Source of the DNA: Chamaelirium japonicum
Lineage: Eukaryota > Streptophyta > Magnoliopsida > Liliales > Melanthiaceae
DNA length: 64,000 nucleotides
Reading direction: 5' to 3'
NCBI GenBank assembly: GCA_947650365.1
Contig: CANTAL010000143.1
Location: forward strand, 744,001-808,000
The notes beneath the pieces are model-generated. The model saw only the letters and a list, made by a program, of their open reading frames with translations. It was not told the origin of the DNA and made no database searches. The translations under genes were made by a program, and so were the position numbers. Each line of letters opens with the position of its first letter. Position 1 is the first letter of the stretch. Positions 1-13,237 of the stretch are shown here, in pieces.

Positions 1-592
1 CGAATGGATTAGAATGGACACATTCGAGCGAATGAATTAGAATGGATCGTACGAATGAATTAGAATGGATCGCACGAATGGATTAGAATGGATCCTACGA
101 ATGGATTAGAATGGATACCTTTGTGCATATGAATTAGAATGGATCGTACGAATGAATTAGAATGGATCATATGAATGAATTAGAATGGATCGTGTGAAAG
201 AATTAGAATGGATTGTATGAATGAATTAGAATAGATCCTATGAATGAATTAGAATGGATCGTACGAATGGATTAGAATGGATCGTACGAATGAATTAGAA
301 TGAATACATTCGTGCGAATGAATTAGAATGGATGCATTCGTGCGAAAAAATTAGAATAGATCGTATGAATGAATTAGAATGGATCCTATGAATGAATTAG
401 AATGGATCGTGCGAATGAATTAGAATGGATCGTACGAATGAATTAGAATGGATCGTGCTAATGAATTAGAATTGATCAAAGGAATGAATTAGCATGGATC
501 GTGCTAATGAATTAGAATGGAACATACGAATGAATTAGAATGGATCGTGTGAAAGAATTAGAATGGATTGTATGAATGAATTAGAATGAATT
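1..592 (+). repeat. F-orientation satellite block
   Basis: Head-to-tail units in F orientation. Its first ~207 bp, including a rare ATACCTTTGTGCATATG tail near 107-131, reappear inverted at about 601-811. It ends at a GAATTCGTACGATCC junction. Confidence 0.92.
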
Positions 593-811
593 CGTACGAT
601 CCATTCGAATTCATTCACACGATCCCTTCTAATTTATTCATATGATCCATTTTAATTCATTCGTATGATCCATTCAAATTCATATGCACAATGGTATCCA
701 TTATAATCCATTTGTAGGATCCATTCTAGTCCATTCGTACGATCCATTCTAATTCATTCGTACGATCCATTCTAATTCATTCGCTCGAATGTATCCATTC
801 TAATCCATTCG
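1..811. repeat. Inverted repeat, ~200-bp arms, ~390-bp spacer
   Basis: Bases 1-207 and 601-811 carry the same order of rare units in opposite orientation: ACATTCGAGCG, two CGTAC-type units, ATCCTACGAATGG, ATACC..TTGTGCATATG, CATATGAAT, CGTGTG. The outer edge is cut by the window, so the arms may be longer. Confidence 0.75.
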
Positions 812-1212
812 TACGATCCATTCTGATCCATTCGTACGATCCATTCTAATTCATTCGCATGAATGTAACCATTCTAATTCATTCATTTGATCCATTCTAA
901 TTCATTCGTACGATCCATTCTAATTCATTCGTCCGATCCATTCTAATTCATTCGCACGAATGTATCCATTCTAATTCATTCGTACGATCCATTCTAATTC
1001 ATTCATAGGATCCATTCTAATTCATTCATACGATCTATTCTAATTCTTTCGCACGAATGTATCCATTCTAATTCATTCGCACGAATGTATCCATTCTAAT
1101 TCATTCGTACGATCCATTCTAATTCATTCGCACGATCCATTCTAATTCATTCGTACGATCAATTCTAATTCATTAGCACGAATGTATCCATTCTAATTCA
1201 TTCGTACGATCC
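593..1212 (-). repeat. R-orientation satellite block
   Basis: Units read as CTAATTCATTC on the + strand. The left part is the inverted partner of the window's first ~207 bp. It ends in GTACGATCCTGAATTAG, a junction seen again at 56619 and, inverted, at 39945 and 46723. Confidence 0.92.
681..893 (-). repeat. Marker string of rare units, R form
   Basis: From CATATGCACAATGGTATCC to CATTCATTTGATCC. Confidence 0.8.
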
Positions 1213-2625
1213 TGAATTAGAATGGATCGTACGAATGAATTAGAATGGATACCTTTGTGCATATGAATTAGAATGGATCGTACGAATGAATTAGAATGGA
1301 TCATATTAATGAATTAGAATGGATCGTACGAATGAATTAGAATGGATACATTCGTGCGAATGAATTAGAATGGATCGTTCGAATCCATTAGACTGGATCG
1401 TGCCAATGAATAAGAATGGATCATACGAATGAATTAGAATGGATCGTACGAATTAATTAGAATGGATACATTCGTGTGAATGAATTAGAATGGATTGTAT
1501 GAATGAATTAGAATGGATCGTACGAATGAATTAGAATGGATCATACGAATTAATTAGAATGGATCATACGAATGAATTAGAATGGATCGTACGAATGAAT
1601 TAGAATGGATCGTACGAATGAACTAGAATGGATCGTACGAATGAACTAGAATGGATACATTCGTGCGAATGAATTAGAATGGATCGTACGAATGAATTAA
1701 AATGGATCGTACGAATGAATTCGAATGGATCTTACGAATAAATTAGAATGGATCGTACAAATGAATTAGAATGGATTGTACGAATGAATTAGAATGGATA
1801 CATTCGTGCAAATGAATTAGAATGGATCGGACGAATGAATTAGAATGGATCGTACGAATGAATTAGAATGGATCAAATGAATGAATTAGAATGGTTACAT
1901 TCATGCGAATGAATTAGAATGGATCGTACGAATGGATTAGAATGGATCGTACGAATGGATTAGAATGGATACATTCGTGCGAATGAATTAGAATGGATTG
2001 TATGAATGAATTAGAATGAATCATACGAATGAATTAGAATGGATCGTATGAGTGAATTAGAATGGATACGAAGGAATTAGAATGGATCGTATGAAGGAAT
2101 TAGAATGGATCATACGAATGAAATAGAATGGATTGTACGAAGGAATTAGAATAGATCGTACAAAAGAATTAGAATGGATCGTACGAAGGAATTAGAATGG
2201 ATCGTACGAATGAATTAGAATGGATATATTCGTGCAAATGAATTAGAATGGATCGTATGAATGAATTAGGATGGATCGTATGAGTGAATTAAAACGGATA
2301 GTACGAATGACGTAGAATGGATCGTATGAATGAATTAGAATGGATACATTCGTGCGAATGAATTAGAATGGATCGTATGAATGAATTAGAATAGATTGTG
2401 CGAATGAATTAGAATGGATCGTACGAATGAATTAGAATGGATACACTCGTGCGAATAAATTAGAATGGATTGTATGAATGAATTAGAATGGATCGTACGA
2501 ATGAATTAGAATGGATCGTACGAATGAATTAGAATAGATTGCGCGAGTGAATTAGAATGGATCGTGCGAATGAAATAGAATGTATACAAATGAATTAGAA
2601 TGGATCATACGAATGAATTAGAATG
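1213..2625 (+). repeat. F-orientation satellite block
   Basis: Mixed 23- and 28-bp units. Its last ~300 bp, with a rare ATTGCGC tail and a shortened ATACAAATG unit, match about 59.85-60.16 kb. Confidence 0.92.
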
Positions 2626-2704
2626 ACGATCCATTCTTACTCATTCGTACGATCCATTCTAATTCATTCGCACGAATGTAACCATTCTAATTCATTCACA
2701 CGAT
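2626..2704 (-). repeat. Short R-orientation satellite block
   Basis: About three reversed units between ATGACGATCC and ACGATCGTATG junctions. The left junction is repeated at 60160. Confidence 0.88.
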
Positions 2705-3063
2705 CGTATGAATTAGAATGGATACATTCGTGCGAATGAATTTGAATGGATCGTGCGAATCCATTAGACTGGATCGTGCGAATGAATAAGAATGGATCAT
2801 ACGAATGAATTAGAATGGATCGTACGAATTAATTAGAATGGATACATTCGTGCGAATGAATTAGAATGGATTGTATGAATGAATTAGAATGGATCGTACG
2901 AATGAATTAGAATGGATCAACGAATTAATTAGAATGGATCATACGAATGAATTAGAATGGATCGTACGAATGAATTAGAATGGATCATACGAATGAACTA
3001 GAATGGATACATTCGTGCGAATGAATTAGAATGGATCATACGAATGAATTAGAATGGATCGTA
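2705..3063 (+). repeat. F-orientation satellite block
   Basis: About 15 units. It resembles 1320-1680, including the rare head GAATCCATTAGACTGG near 2757. Confidence 0.9.
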
Positions 3064-3316
3064 CGATTCATTCTAATTTATTCGTACGATCCATTCTAAT
3101 ACATTCGTATGATTCATGCTAATTCATTCGCACGATCCATTCTAATTCGTTCGTACGATCCATTCTTATTTATTCATACGATCCATTCTAATTCATTCGC
3201 ACAATCTATTCTAATTCATTCGTACAATCCATTCTAATTCATTCGTATGATCCATTCTAACTCATTCGGTGGATCCATTCTAATTCATTCGTACGATCCA
3301 TTCTAATTCATTCGTA
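3064..3316 (-). repeat. R-orientation satellite block
   Basis: It begins at GGATCGTACGATTC and carries the rare CATTCGGTGGATCC unit near 3263. Junction and rare unit both recur just downstream (3361 and 3427), so this is one half of a local duplication of about 300 bp with internal length differences. Confidence 0.88.
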
Positions 3317-3363
3317 CGAATGAATTAGAATGGATCGGACGAATGAATTAGAATGGATCGTAC
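3317..3363 (+). repeat. Two-unit F-orientation island
   Basis: Only two F units (tails ATCGGAC and ATCGTAC) lie between R blocks. This is among the smallest orientation islands in the window. Confidence 0.88.
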
Positions 3364-4968
3364 GATTCATTCTAATTCGTTCGTACGATCCATTCTAATT
3401 CATTCGTATGATCCATTCTAACTCATTCGGTGGATCCATTCTAATTCATTCGTACGATCCATTCTAATTCATTCCCACGATCCATTCTAATTTATTAGTA
3501 CGATCCATTCTAATTCATTCGTACGATCTATTCTAATTCATTCGCTCGAATGTATCCATTCTAATCCATTCGTACGATCCATTCTAATCCATTCGTACGA
3601 TCCATTCTAATTCATTCGCATGAATGTAACCATTCTAATTCATTCATTTGATCCATTCTAATTCATTCGTACGATCCATTCTAATTCATTCGTCCGATCC
3701 ATTCTAATTCATTCGCACGAATGTATCCATTCTAATTCATTCGTACGATCCATTCTAATTCATTCGTAAGATCCATTCTAATTCATTCGTACGATCCATT
3801 CTAATTCATTCGTACGATCCATTCTAATTAATTCGCACGAATGTATCCATTCTAGTTCATTCGCACGAATGTATCCATTCTAATTCATTCGTACGATCCA
3901 TTCTAATTCATTCGTACAATCTATTCTAATTCATTTGCACGAATGTAACCATTCTAATTCATTCATACGATTCATTCTAATTCTTTCGTATGAGCTATTC
4001 TAATTCATTCGTACGATCCATTCTAATTCATTCGTACGATCCATTCTAATTCATTCGCATGATCCATTCTAATTCATTCGTATGATACATTCTAATTCCT
4101 TCGTACGATCCATTCTAATTCATTCATACAATCCATTCTAATTCTTTCACACGATCCATTCTAATCCATTCGTACGATCCATTCTAATCCATTCGTACGA
4201 TCCATTCTAATTCATTCGGACGATCCATTCTAATCCATTCGCTCGAATGTATCCATTCTAATCCATTCGTACGATCCATTCTAATCCATTTGTACGATCC
4301 ATTCTAATTCATTCGCATGAATGCAACCATTCTAATTCATTCATTTGATCCATTTTAATTCATTCGTACGATCCATTCTAATTCATTCGTCTGATCCATT
4401 CTAATTCATTCGCACGAATGTATCCATTCTAATTCATTCGTACGATCCATTCTAATTCATTCGTACGATCCATTCTAATTCATTCGTAAGATCCATTCTA
4501 ATTCATTCGTACGATCCATTCTAATTCATTCGTACGATCCATTCTAATTCATTCCCATGAATGTATCCATTCTAGTTCATTCGTACGATCCATTCTAATT
4601 CATTCGTACGATCCATTCTAATTCATTCGCACGATCCATTCTAATTCATTCGAACGATCCATTCTGATTCTTTCACACGATCCATTCTAATTCATTCGTA
4701 CGATCCATTCTAATTCATTCGTACGATCTATTCTAATTCATTCGTACGATCTATTCTAATTCCATCGTACGATCCATTCTAATTCCTTCGTACGATCCAT
4801 TCTAATTCATTCATACAATCCATTCTAATTCTTTCACACGATCCATTCTAATTCATTTGTACGATCCATTCTAATTCATTCGTGCAATCCATTCTATTTC
4901 ATTCGTACGATCTATTCATACTCATTCGTACGATCCATTCTAATTCATTCACACGAATGTATCCACTC
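3364..4968 (-). repeat. R-orientation satellite block
   Basis: Long reversed block of 23- and 28-bp units. It carries two copies (near 3540-3655 and 4230-4355) of a variant string that runs from GCTCGAATGTATCC to CATTCATTTGATCC. Confidence 0.93.
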
Positions 4969-6124
4969 ATACGAATGAATTAGAATAGATTGTACGAATG
5001 AATTAGAATGGATCGTACGAATGAATTAGAATGGATCGTACGAAGGAATTAGAATGGATCGTACGATTGAATTAGAATGGATCGTACGAATGAATTAGAA
5101 TGGATCGTACGAATGAATTAGAATGGATCGTACGAAGGAATTAGAATGGATCGTACGAATGAATTAGAATGGATATATTCGTGCAAATGAATTAGAATGG
5201 ATCGTATGAATGTATTAGAATGGATCGTATGAGTGAATTAGAATGGATCGTACGAATGAATTAGAATGGATCGTACGAATGAATTAGAATGGATCGTATG
5301 AATGAATTAGAATGGATCGTACGAATGAATTAGAATGGATCGTGCGAATGAATTAGAATGGATCGTACGAATGAATTTGAATGGATCGTACGAATGAACT
5401 AGAATGGATACATTCGTGCGAATGAATTAGAATGAATCGTACGAATGAATTAGAATGGATCGTACGAAAGGATTAGAATGGATCATACAAATGAATTAGA
5501 ATGGATCGTGCGAATGAATTAGAATGGATCGAACGAATGAATTAGAATGGATATATTCGAGCGAATGAATTAGAATAGATCGTAGGAATGAATTAGAATG
5601 GATACATTCATGCGAATGAATTAGGAATGGATCGTGCGAATGAATTAGAATGGATCGTACGAATGAATTAGAATGGATATATTTGAACGAATAAATTAGA
5701 ATGGATCATACGAATGAATTAGAATGGATCGTACGAATGAATTAGAATGGATAGTGCGAATGAATTAGAATGGATCGTACGAATGAATTAGAATGGATAC
5801 ATTCGTGCGAATGAATTAGAATGGATCATACGAATGAGTAAGAATGGATCGTACGAATGAAATAGAATGGATTATACAAATGAATTAGAATGGATACATT
5901 CGTGCGAATGAATTAGAATGGATCGTATGTACGAATAAATTAGAATGGATACATTCGTGCGAATGAATTAGAATGGATCGTACGAATGAATTAGAATGGA
6001 TCGTGCGAATGAATTAGAATGGATCGTACGAATGAATTAGAATGGATCGTACGAATGAACTAGAATGGATACATTCGTGCGAATGAATTAGAATGGATCA
6101 TACGAATGAGTAAGAATGGATCGT
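4969..6124 (+). repeat. F-orientation satellite block
   Basis: Shares rare units (tails with ATATTCGAGC, ATATTTGAAC and ATCGTATGTAC) in the same order with about 57.66-58.95 kb, so the two are copies of one larger segment. Confidence 0.93.
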
Positions 6125-6765
6125 CATTCTAATTCATTTGTATCAATTCTATTTCATTCGCACGATCCATTCTAATTCATTCACGCAATCTATTCTAATT
6201 CATTCGTACGATCCATTCTATTTCATTCGTACGATCCATTCTAATTCATTCGTACGATCCATTCTAATTCATTCGCACGAATGTATCCATTCTAGTTCAT
6301 TCGTACGATCCATTCTAATTCATTCATACAATCTATTCTAATTCATTCGCACGAATGTATCCATTCTAATTCATTCTTACGATCCATTCTAATTCATTCA
6401 CAAAATCTATTCTAATTCATTCATACGATCCATTCTCATTCATTCGCACGAATGTATCCATTCTAATTCATTCATACGATGCATTCTACTTCATTCGTAC
6501 TATCCGTTCTAATTCACTCATACGATCCATTCTAATTCATTCATATCATCCATTCTAATTTATTTGCACGAATATATCAATTCTAATTCATTCGTACGAT
6601 CCATTCTAATTCCTTCGTACGATCCATTCTAATTCCTTCGTACGATCCATTCTATTTCATTCGAATGATCCATTCTAATTCCTTCGTACGATCCATTCTA
6701 ATTCCTTCGTATTCATTCTAATTCACTCATACGATCCATTCTAATTCATTCTAATCCATTCGTAC
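6125..6765 (-). repeat. R-orientation satellite block
   Basis: Reversed units. A 67-codon open frame at 6138-6341 here is only the repeat read in a phase that escapes its TAA. Confidence 0.92.
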
Positions 6766-9094
6766 GAATGAATTAGAATGGATCGTACGAATGAATTAGA
6801 ATGAATCGTACGAAGGAATTAGAATGGATCGTACGAATGAATTAGAATGGATATATTCGTGCAAATGAATTAGAATGGATCATATGAATGTATTAGAATG
6901 GATCGTATGAGTGAATTAGAATGGATCGTACGAATGAATTAGAATGGATCGTATGAATGAATTAGAATGGATACATTCGTGTGAATGAATTAGAATGGAT
7001 CGTATGAATGAATTAGAATAGATTTTGTGAATGAATTAGAACTGATCGTACGAATGAATTAGAATGGATACATTCGTGCGAATGAATTAGAATGGATTGT
7101 ATGAATGAATTAGAATGGATTGTACGAATGAATTAGAATGGATCGTATGAGTGAATTAGAATGGATACGAAGGAATTAGAATGGATCGTACGAAGGAATT
7201 AGAATGGATCATACGAATGAAATAGAATGGATCGTACGAAGGATTTAGAATGGATCGTACGAAGGAATTAGAATGGATCGTACGAATGAATTAGAATGGT
7301 TACATTTGTGCGAATGAATTAGAATGGATCATACGGAATGAATTAGAATGGATTGTATGAATGAATTAGAATCGATACATTCGTGCGAATGAATTAGAAT
7401 GGATCATACGAATGAGTAAGAATGGATCGTACGAATGAATTAGAATGGATCTTACGAATGAATTAGAATGGATCGTACGAATAAATTAGAATGGATACAT
7501 TCGTTTGAATGAATTAGAATGGATCATACGAATGAGTAAGAATGGATCGTACCAATGAAATAGAATAGATTGTACGAATGAATTAGAATGGATCCTACGA
7601 ATAAATTAGAATGGATCGTGTGAAAGAATTAGAATGGATTAGAATGGATCGTACGAATGAATTAGAATGGATACATTCGTGCGAATGAATTAGAATGGAT
7701 CGGACGAATAAATTAGAATGGATCGTACGAATGAATTAGAATGGATCAAATGAATGAATTAGAATGGTTACACTCATACGAATGAATTAGAATGGATCGT
7801 ACGAATGGATTAGAATGGATCGTACGAATGGATTAGAATGGATACATTTATGCGAATGAATTAGAATGGATTGTATGAATGAATTAGAATGGATCGTACG
7901 AATGAATTAGAATGGATCGTACGAATGAATTAGAATGGATTGTGTGAAAGAATTAGAATGGATTGTATGAATGAATTAGAATAGATCGTATGAATGAATT
8001 AGAATAGATCGTATGAATGAATTAGAATGGAACATACGAATAAATTAGAATGGATCGTACGAATGAATTAGAATGGATACATTTGCGAATGAATTAAAAT
8101 GGATCGTACGAATGAATTAGAATGGATCGTACGAATGAATTAGAATGGATCTTACGAATGAATTAGAATGGATCGTACGAATGAATTAGAATGGATCATA
8201 CGAATGTATTAGAATGGATACATTTGTGCGAATGAATTAGAATGGATCGTACGAATGAATTAGAATGGATCGTATGAATGAATTGGAATGGATCGTACGA
8301 ATGAATTAGAATGGATCGTATGAAGGAATTAGAATGGATATATTCGTACAAATAAATTAGAATGGATCGTATGAATGTATTAGAATGGATCGTATGAGTG
8401 AATTAGAATGGATCGTGCGAATGAATTAGAATGGATTGTATAAATGAATTAGAATGGATCGTACGAATGAATTAGAATGGATCGTACGAATGAATTAGAA
8501 TGGATCGTACGAATGAACTAGAATTTATCCATTCGTGCGAATGAATTAGAATGGATCGGACGAATGAATTAGAATGGATCGTACGAATGAATTAGAATGG
8601 ATCAAATGAATGAATTAGAATGGTTACATTCATGCGAATGAATTAGAATGGATCGTACGAATGGATTAGAATGGATTATACGAATGGATTAGAATGGATA
8701 CATTCGAGTGAATGAATTAGAATGGATCGTACGAATGAATTAGAATGGATCGTACGAATGGATTAGAATGGATCCTACGAATGGATTAGAATGGATACCT
8801 TTGTGCATATGAATTAGAATGGATCGTACGAATGAATTAGAATGGATCATATTAATGAATTAGAATGGATCGTACGAATGAATTAGAATGGATCATATTA
8901 ATGAATTAGAATGGATCGTACGAATGAATTAGAATGGATACATTCGTGCGAATGAATTAGAATGGATCGTGCGAATAAATTAGAGTGGATCGTGCGAATG
9001 AATAAGAATAGATCATACGAATGAATTAGAATGGATCGTACGAATGAATTAGAATGGATCATATTAATGAATTAGAATGGATCGTGCGAATGAA
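6766..9094 (+). repeat. F-orientation satellite block
   Basis: Second-longest F block. Near 8600-8811 it holds a complete marker string of rare units that is found in R orientation 1.8 kb downstream at 10624-10826. Confidence 0.93.
8600..8811 (+). repeat. Marker string of rare units, F form
   Basis: A fixed order of variants: ATCAAATGAATG, ATGGTTACATTCATGC, two GAATGGATTAG heads, a GAGTG/GAGCG 28-bp unit, ATCCTACGAATGG, ATACCTTTGTGCATATG. Partial F forms lie near 1-131, 1870-1980, 7740-7850, 40284-40395, 59160-59275 and 61245-61352. Confidence 0.82.
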
Positions 9095-11281
9095 TCAATT
9101 CTAATTCATTCGCACGAATGTATCCATTCTAATTCATTCGTACGATCCATTCTAATTCATTCGTACGATCCATTATAATTCATTCGTACGATCCATTCTA
9201 ATTCATTCATACGATCTATTCTAATTCATTCATACAATCCACTCTAATTCTTTCACACGATCCATTCTAATTCATTCGTACGATCCATTCTAATTCATTC
9301 GCACAATCCATTCTATTTCATTCGTACGATCCATTCTTACTCATTGGTACGATCCATTCTAATTCATTCGCACGAATGTATCCATTCTAATTCATTCGTA
9401 CGAATCCATTCTAATTCATTCGTATAATCTATTCTATTTCATTCGTACGATCCATTCTTACTCATTCGTATGATCCATTCTAATTGATTCGCACGAATGT
9501 ATCCATTCTAATTCATTCATACAATCCATTCTAATTCATTCCGTACGATCCATTCTAATTCATTCGCATGAATGTAACCATTCTAATTAATTTATTTGAT
9601 CCATTCTAATTCATTCGTACGATCCATTCTAATTCATTCGTCCGATCCATTCTAATTCATTCGCACGAATGTATCCATTCTAATTCATTCGTATGATCCA
9701 TTCTAATTCATTCGTACGATCCATTCTAATTCATTCGTAAGATCCATTCTAATTCATTCGTACGATCCATTCTAATTCATTCGTACGATCCATTCTAATT
9801 CATTCGCACGAATGTATCCATTCTAATCCATTCGTACGATCCATTCTAATCCATTCGTACGATCCATTCTAATTCATTCGCATGAATGTAACCATTCTAA
9901 TTCATTCATTTGATCCATTCTACTTTATTCGTACAATCTATTCTAATTCATTTGTACGATCCATTCTAATTCATTCGTACAATCTATTCTATTTCATTCG
10001 TACGATCCATTCTTACTCATTCGTATAATCTATTCTAATTCATTCGGACGAAAGTATCCGTTCTAATTTATTCGTACGATCCATTCTAATTCATTCGTAC
10101 GATCCATTCTAATTCATTCGTCCGATCCATTCTAATTCATTCGCACGAATGTATCCATTCTAATTCATTTGTACGATCCATTCTAATCCATTCTAATTCT
10201 TTCACAAAATCTATTCTAATTCATTCATACGATCCATTCTAATTCATTCACACGAATGTATCCATTCTAATTCATTCATACGATCCATTCTATTCATTCG
10301 TACGATCCATTCTTACTCATTGGTACGATCCATTCTAATTCATTCGCATGATCCATTCTAATTCATTCGTACGATCCATTCTAATTCATTCGTACGATCC
10401 ATTCTAATTCATACGATTCATTCTAATTCATTCTAATTTGTATGATCCATTCTAATTCATTCGTATGATCCATTCTTATTCATTTGCACGATTCAGTCTA
10501 ATGGATTCGCACGATCCATTCTAATTCATTCGCACGAATGTATCCATTCTAATTCATTCGTACGATCCATTCTAATTCATTAATATGATCCATTCTAATT
10601 CATTCGTACGATCCATTCTAATTCATATGCACAAAGGTATCCATTCTAATCCATTCGTAGGATCCATTCGTACGATCCATTCTAATTCATTCGTACGATC
10701 CATTCTAATTCATTCGCTCGAATGTATCCATTCTAATCCATTCGTACGATCCATTCTAATCCATTCGTACGATCCATTCTAATTCATTCGCATGAATGTA
10801 ACCATTCTAATTCATTCATTTGATCCATTCTAATTCATTTGTACGATCCATTCTAATTTATTCGTCCGATCCATTCTAATTCATTCGCACGAATGTATCC
10901 ATTCTAATTCATTCGTACGATTCATTCTAATTCATTCGTACAATCCATTCTAATTCATTCGTACGATCCATTCTAATTCATTCGTACGAATATATCCATT
11001 CTAGTTCATTCGTACGATCCATTCTAATTCATTCGTCCGATCCATTCTAATTCATTCGCACGAATGTATCCATTCTAATTCATTCGTACGATCCATTCTA
11101 ATTCATTCGTACGATCTATTCTAATTCATTCGTACGATCCATTCTTACTCATTCGTACGATCCATTCTTACTCATTCGTATGATCCATTCTAATTCATTC
11201 GCACGAATGTATCCATTCTAATTCATTCATACAATCCATTCTAATTCTTTCCGTACGATCCATTCTAATTCATTTGTACGA
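9095..11281 (-). repeat. R-orientation satellite block
   Basis: Long reversed block. From about 10770 it is the start of a ~4.9-kb segment repeated in tandem at about 15701. It ends at a GTACGATCGTACG palindrome. Confidence 0.93.
10624..10826 (-). repeat. Marker string of rare units, R form
   Basis: Reverse complement of the 8600-8811 order, slightly shorter. Confidence 0.8.
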
Positions 11282-12662
11282 TCGTACGAATGAATTAGAA
11301 TGGATCGTACGAATGAATTAGAATGGATCATACGAATGAGTAAGAATGGATCGTACGAATGAAATAGAATGGATTGTACGAATGAATTAGAATGGATCGT
11401 GCGAATGAATTTGAATGGATCGTATGAATGAATTAGAATGGATCGTGCTAATGAATTAGAATTGATCGTACGAATGAAATTGAATGGATTGTACAAATGA
11501 TTTAGAATGAATCGTACGAATGAATTAGAATGGATCGTACGAATGATTTAGAATGGATACATTCGTGCGAATGAATTAGAATGGATCATACGAATGAGTA
11601 AGAATGGATCGTACGAATGAAATAGAATGGATTATACGAATGAATTAGAATGGATTCGTACGAATGAATTAGAATGGATACATTCGTGCGAATGAATTAG
11701 AATGGATCGTACCAATGAGTAAGAATGGATCGTACGAATGAAATAGAATGGATTGTGCGAATGAATTATTAGAATGGATCGTACGAATGAGTAAGAATGG
11801 ATCGTATGAATGAATTAGAATGGATCGTATGAATGAATTAGAATGGATCGTGTGAAAGAATTAGAGTGGATTGTACGAATAAATTAGAATAGATCGTATG
11901 AATGAATTAGAATGGATCGTACGAATGAATTACAATGGATCGTACGAATGAATTAGAATGGATCATACGAATGAATTAGAATGGATACATTCGTGCGAAT
12001 GAATTAGAATGGATCCGATGAATGAATTAGAATGGATCGTGCGAATGAATTAGAATGGATCCTACGAATGAATTAGAATGGATCCTACGAATGAATTAGA
12101 ATGGATCTTGTGAAAGAATTAGAATGGATTGTATAAATGAATTAGAATGGATCGTATGAATGAATTAGAATGGATCGTGCGAATGAATTAGAATTGATCA
12201 AACGAATGAATTAGCATGGATCGTGCTAATGAATTAGAATGGAACGTACGAATGAATTAGAATGGATTGTGTGAAAGAATTAGAATGGATTGTATGAATA
12301 AATTAGAATGGATCGTACGAATGAATTAGAATGGATCGTGTGAAAGAATTAGAATGGATTGTATGAATGAATTAGAATAGATTGTATGAATGAATTAGAA
12401 TGGATCGTACGAAGGAATTAGAATGGATCGTACGAATGAATTAGAATGGATCGAACGAATGAATTAGAATAGATCGTACGAATGAATTAGAATGGATCGT
12501 ACGAATGAATTAGAATGGATCGTGTGAAAGAATTAGAATGGATCGTACGAATGAATTAGAATGGATCGTGCGAATGAATTAGAATGGATCGTATGAATGA
12601 ATTAGAATAGATCGTGCTAATGAATAAGAATTGATCGAACGAATGAATTAGCATGGATTGTG
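11282..12662 (+). repeat. F-orientation satellite block
   Basis: First copy of the block repeated at 16213-17544; the later copy lacks about 49 bp present here near 11766-11815. It ends in a GATTGTGCATTCTAATTC junction shared by both copies. Confidence 0.92.
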
Positions 12663-13237
12663 CATTCTAATTCATTCGTAAGATCTATTCTAATTCATTT
12701 GTACGATCCATTCTAATTCATTCGTACAATCCATTCTAATTCATTCGCACGAATGTATCCATTCTAGTTCATTCGTACGATCCATTCTAATTCATTCGTA
12801 CGATCCATTCTAATTCATTCATACGATCTATTCTAATTCATTCATACAATCCATTCTAATTCTTTCACACGATCCATTCTAATTCATTCGTATGATCCAT
12901 TCTAATTCATTCGTACGATCCATTCTAATTCATTTTTACGATCCATTCTAATTCATTCGCACGAATATATCCATTCTAGTTCATTCGTACGATCCATTCT
13001 AATTCATTCGTACGATCAATTCTAATTCATTCGCACGATCCATTCTAATTCATTCGTACGATCCATTCTAATTCATTCGCACAAATGTATCTATTCTAAT
13101 TCATTCGTACATACGATCCATTCTAATTCATTCGCACGAATGTATCCATTCTAATTCATTTGTATAATCCATTCTATTTCATTCGTACGATCCATTATTA
13201 CTCATTCCGTACGATCCATTCTAATTCATTCGTACGA
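12663..13237 (-). repeat. R-orientation satellite block
   Basis: 575 bp, the same length as its duplicate at 17545-18119. It ends at a GTACGATCGTACG palindrome. Confidence 0.92.
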
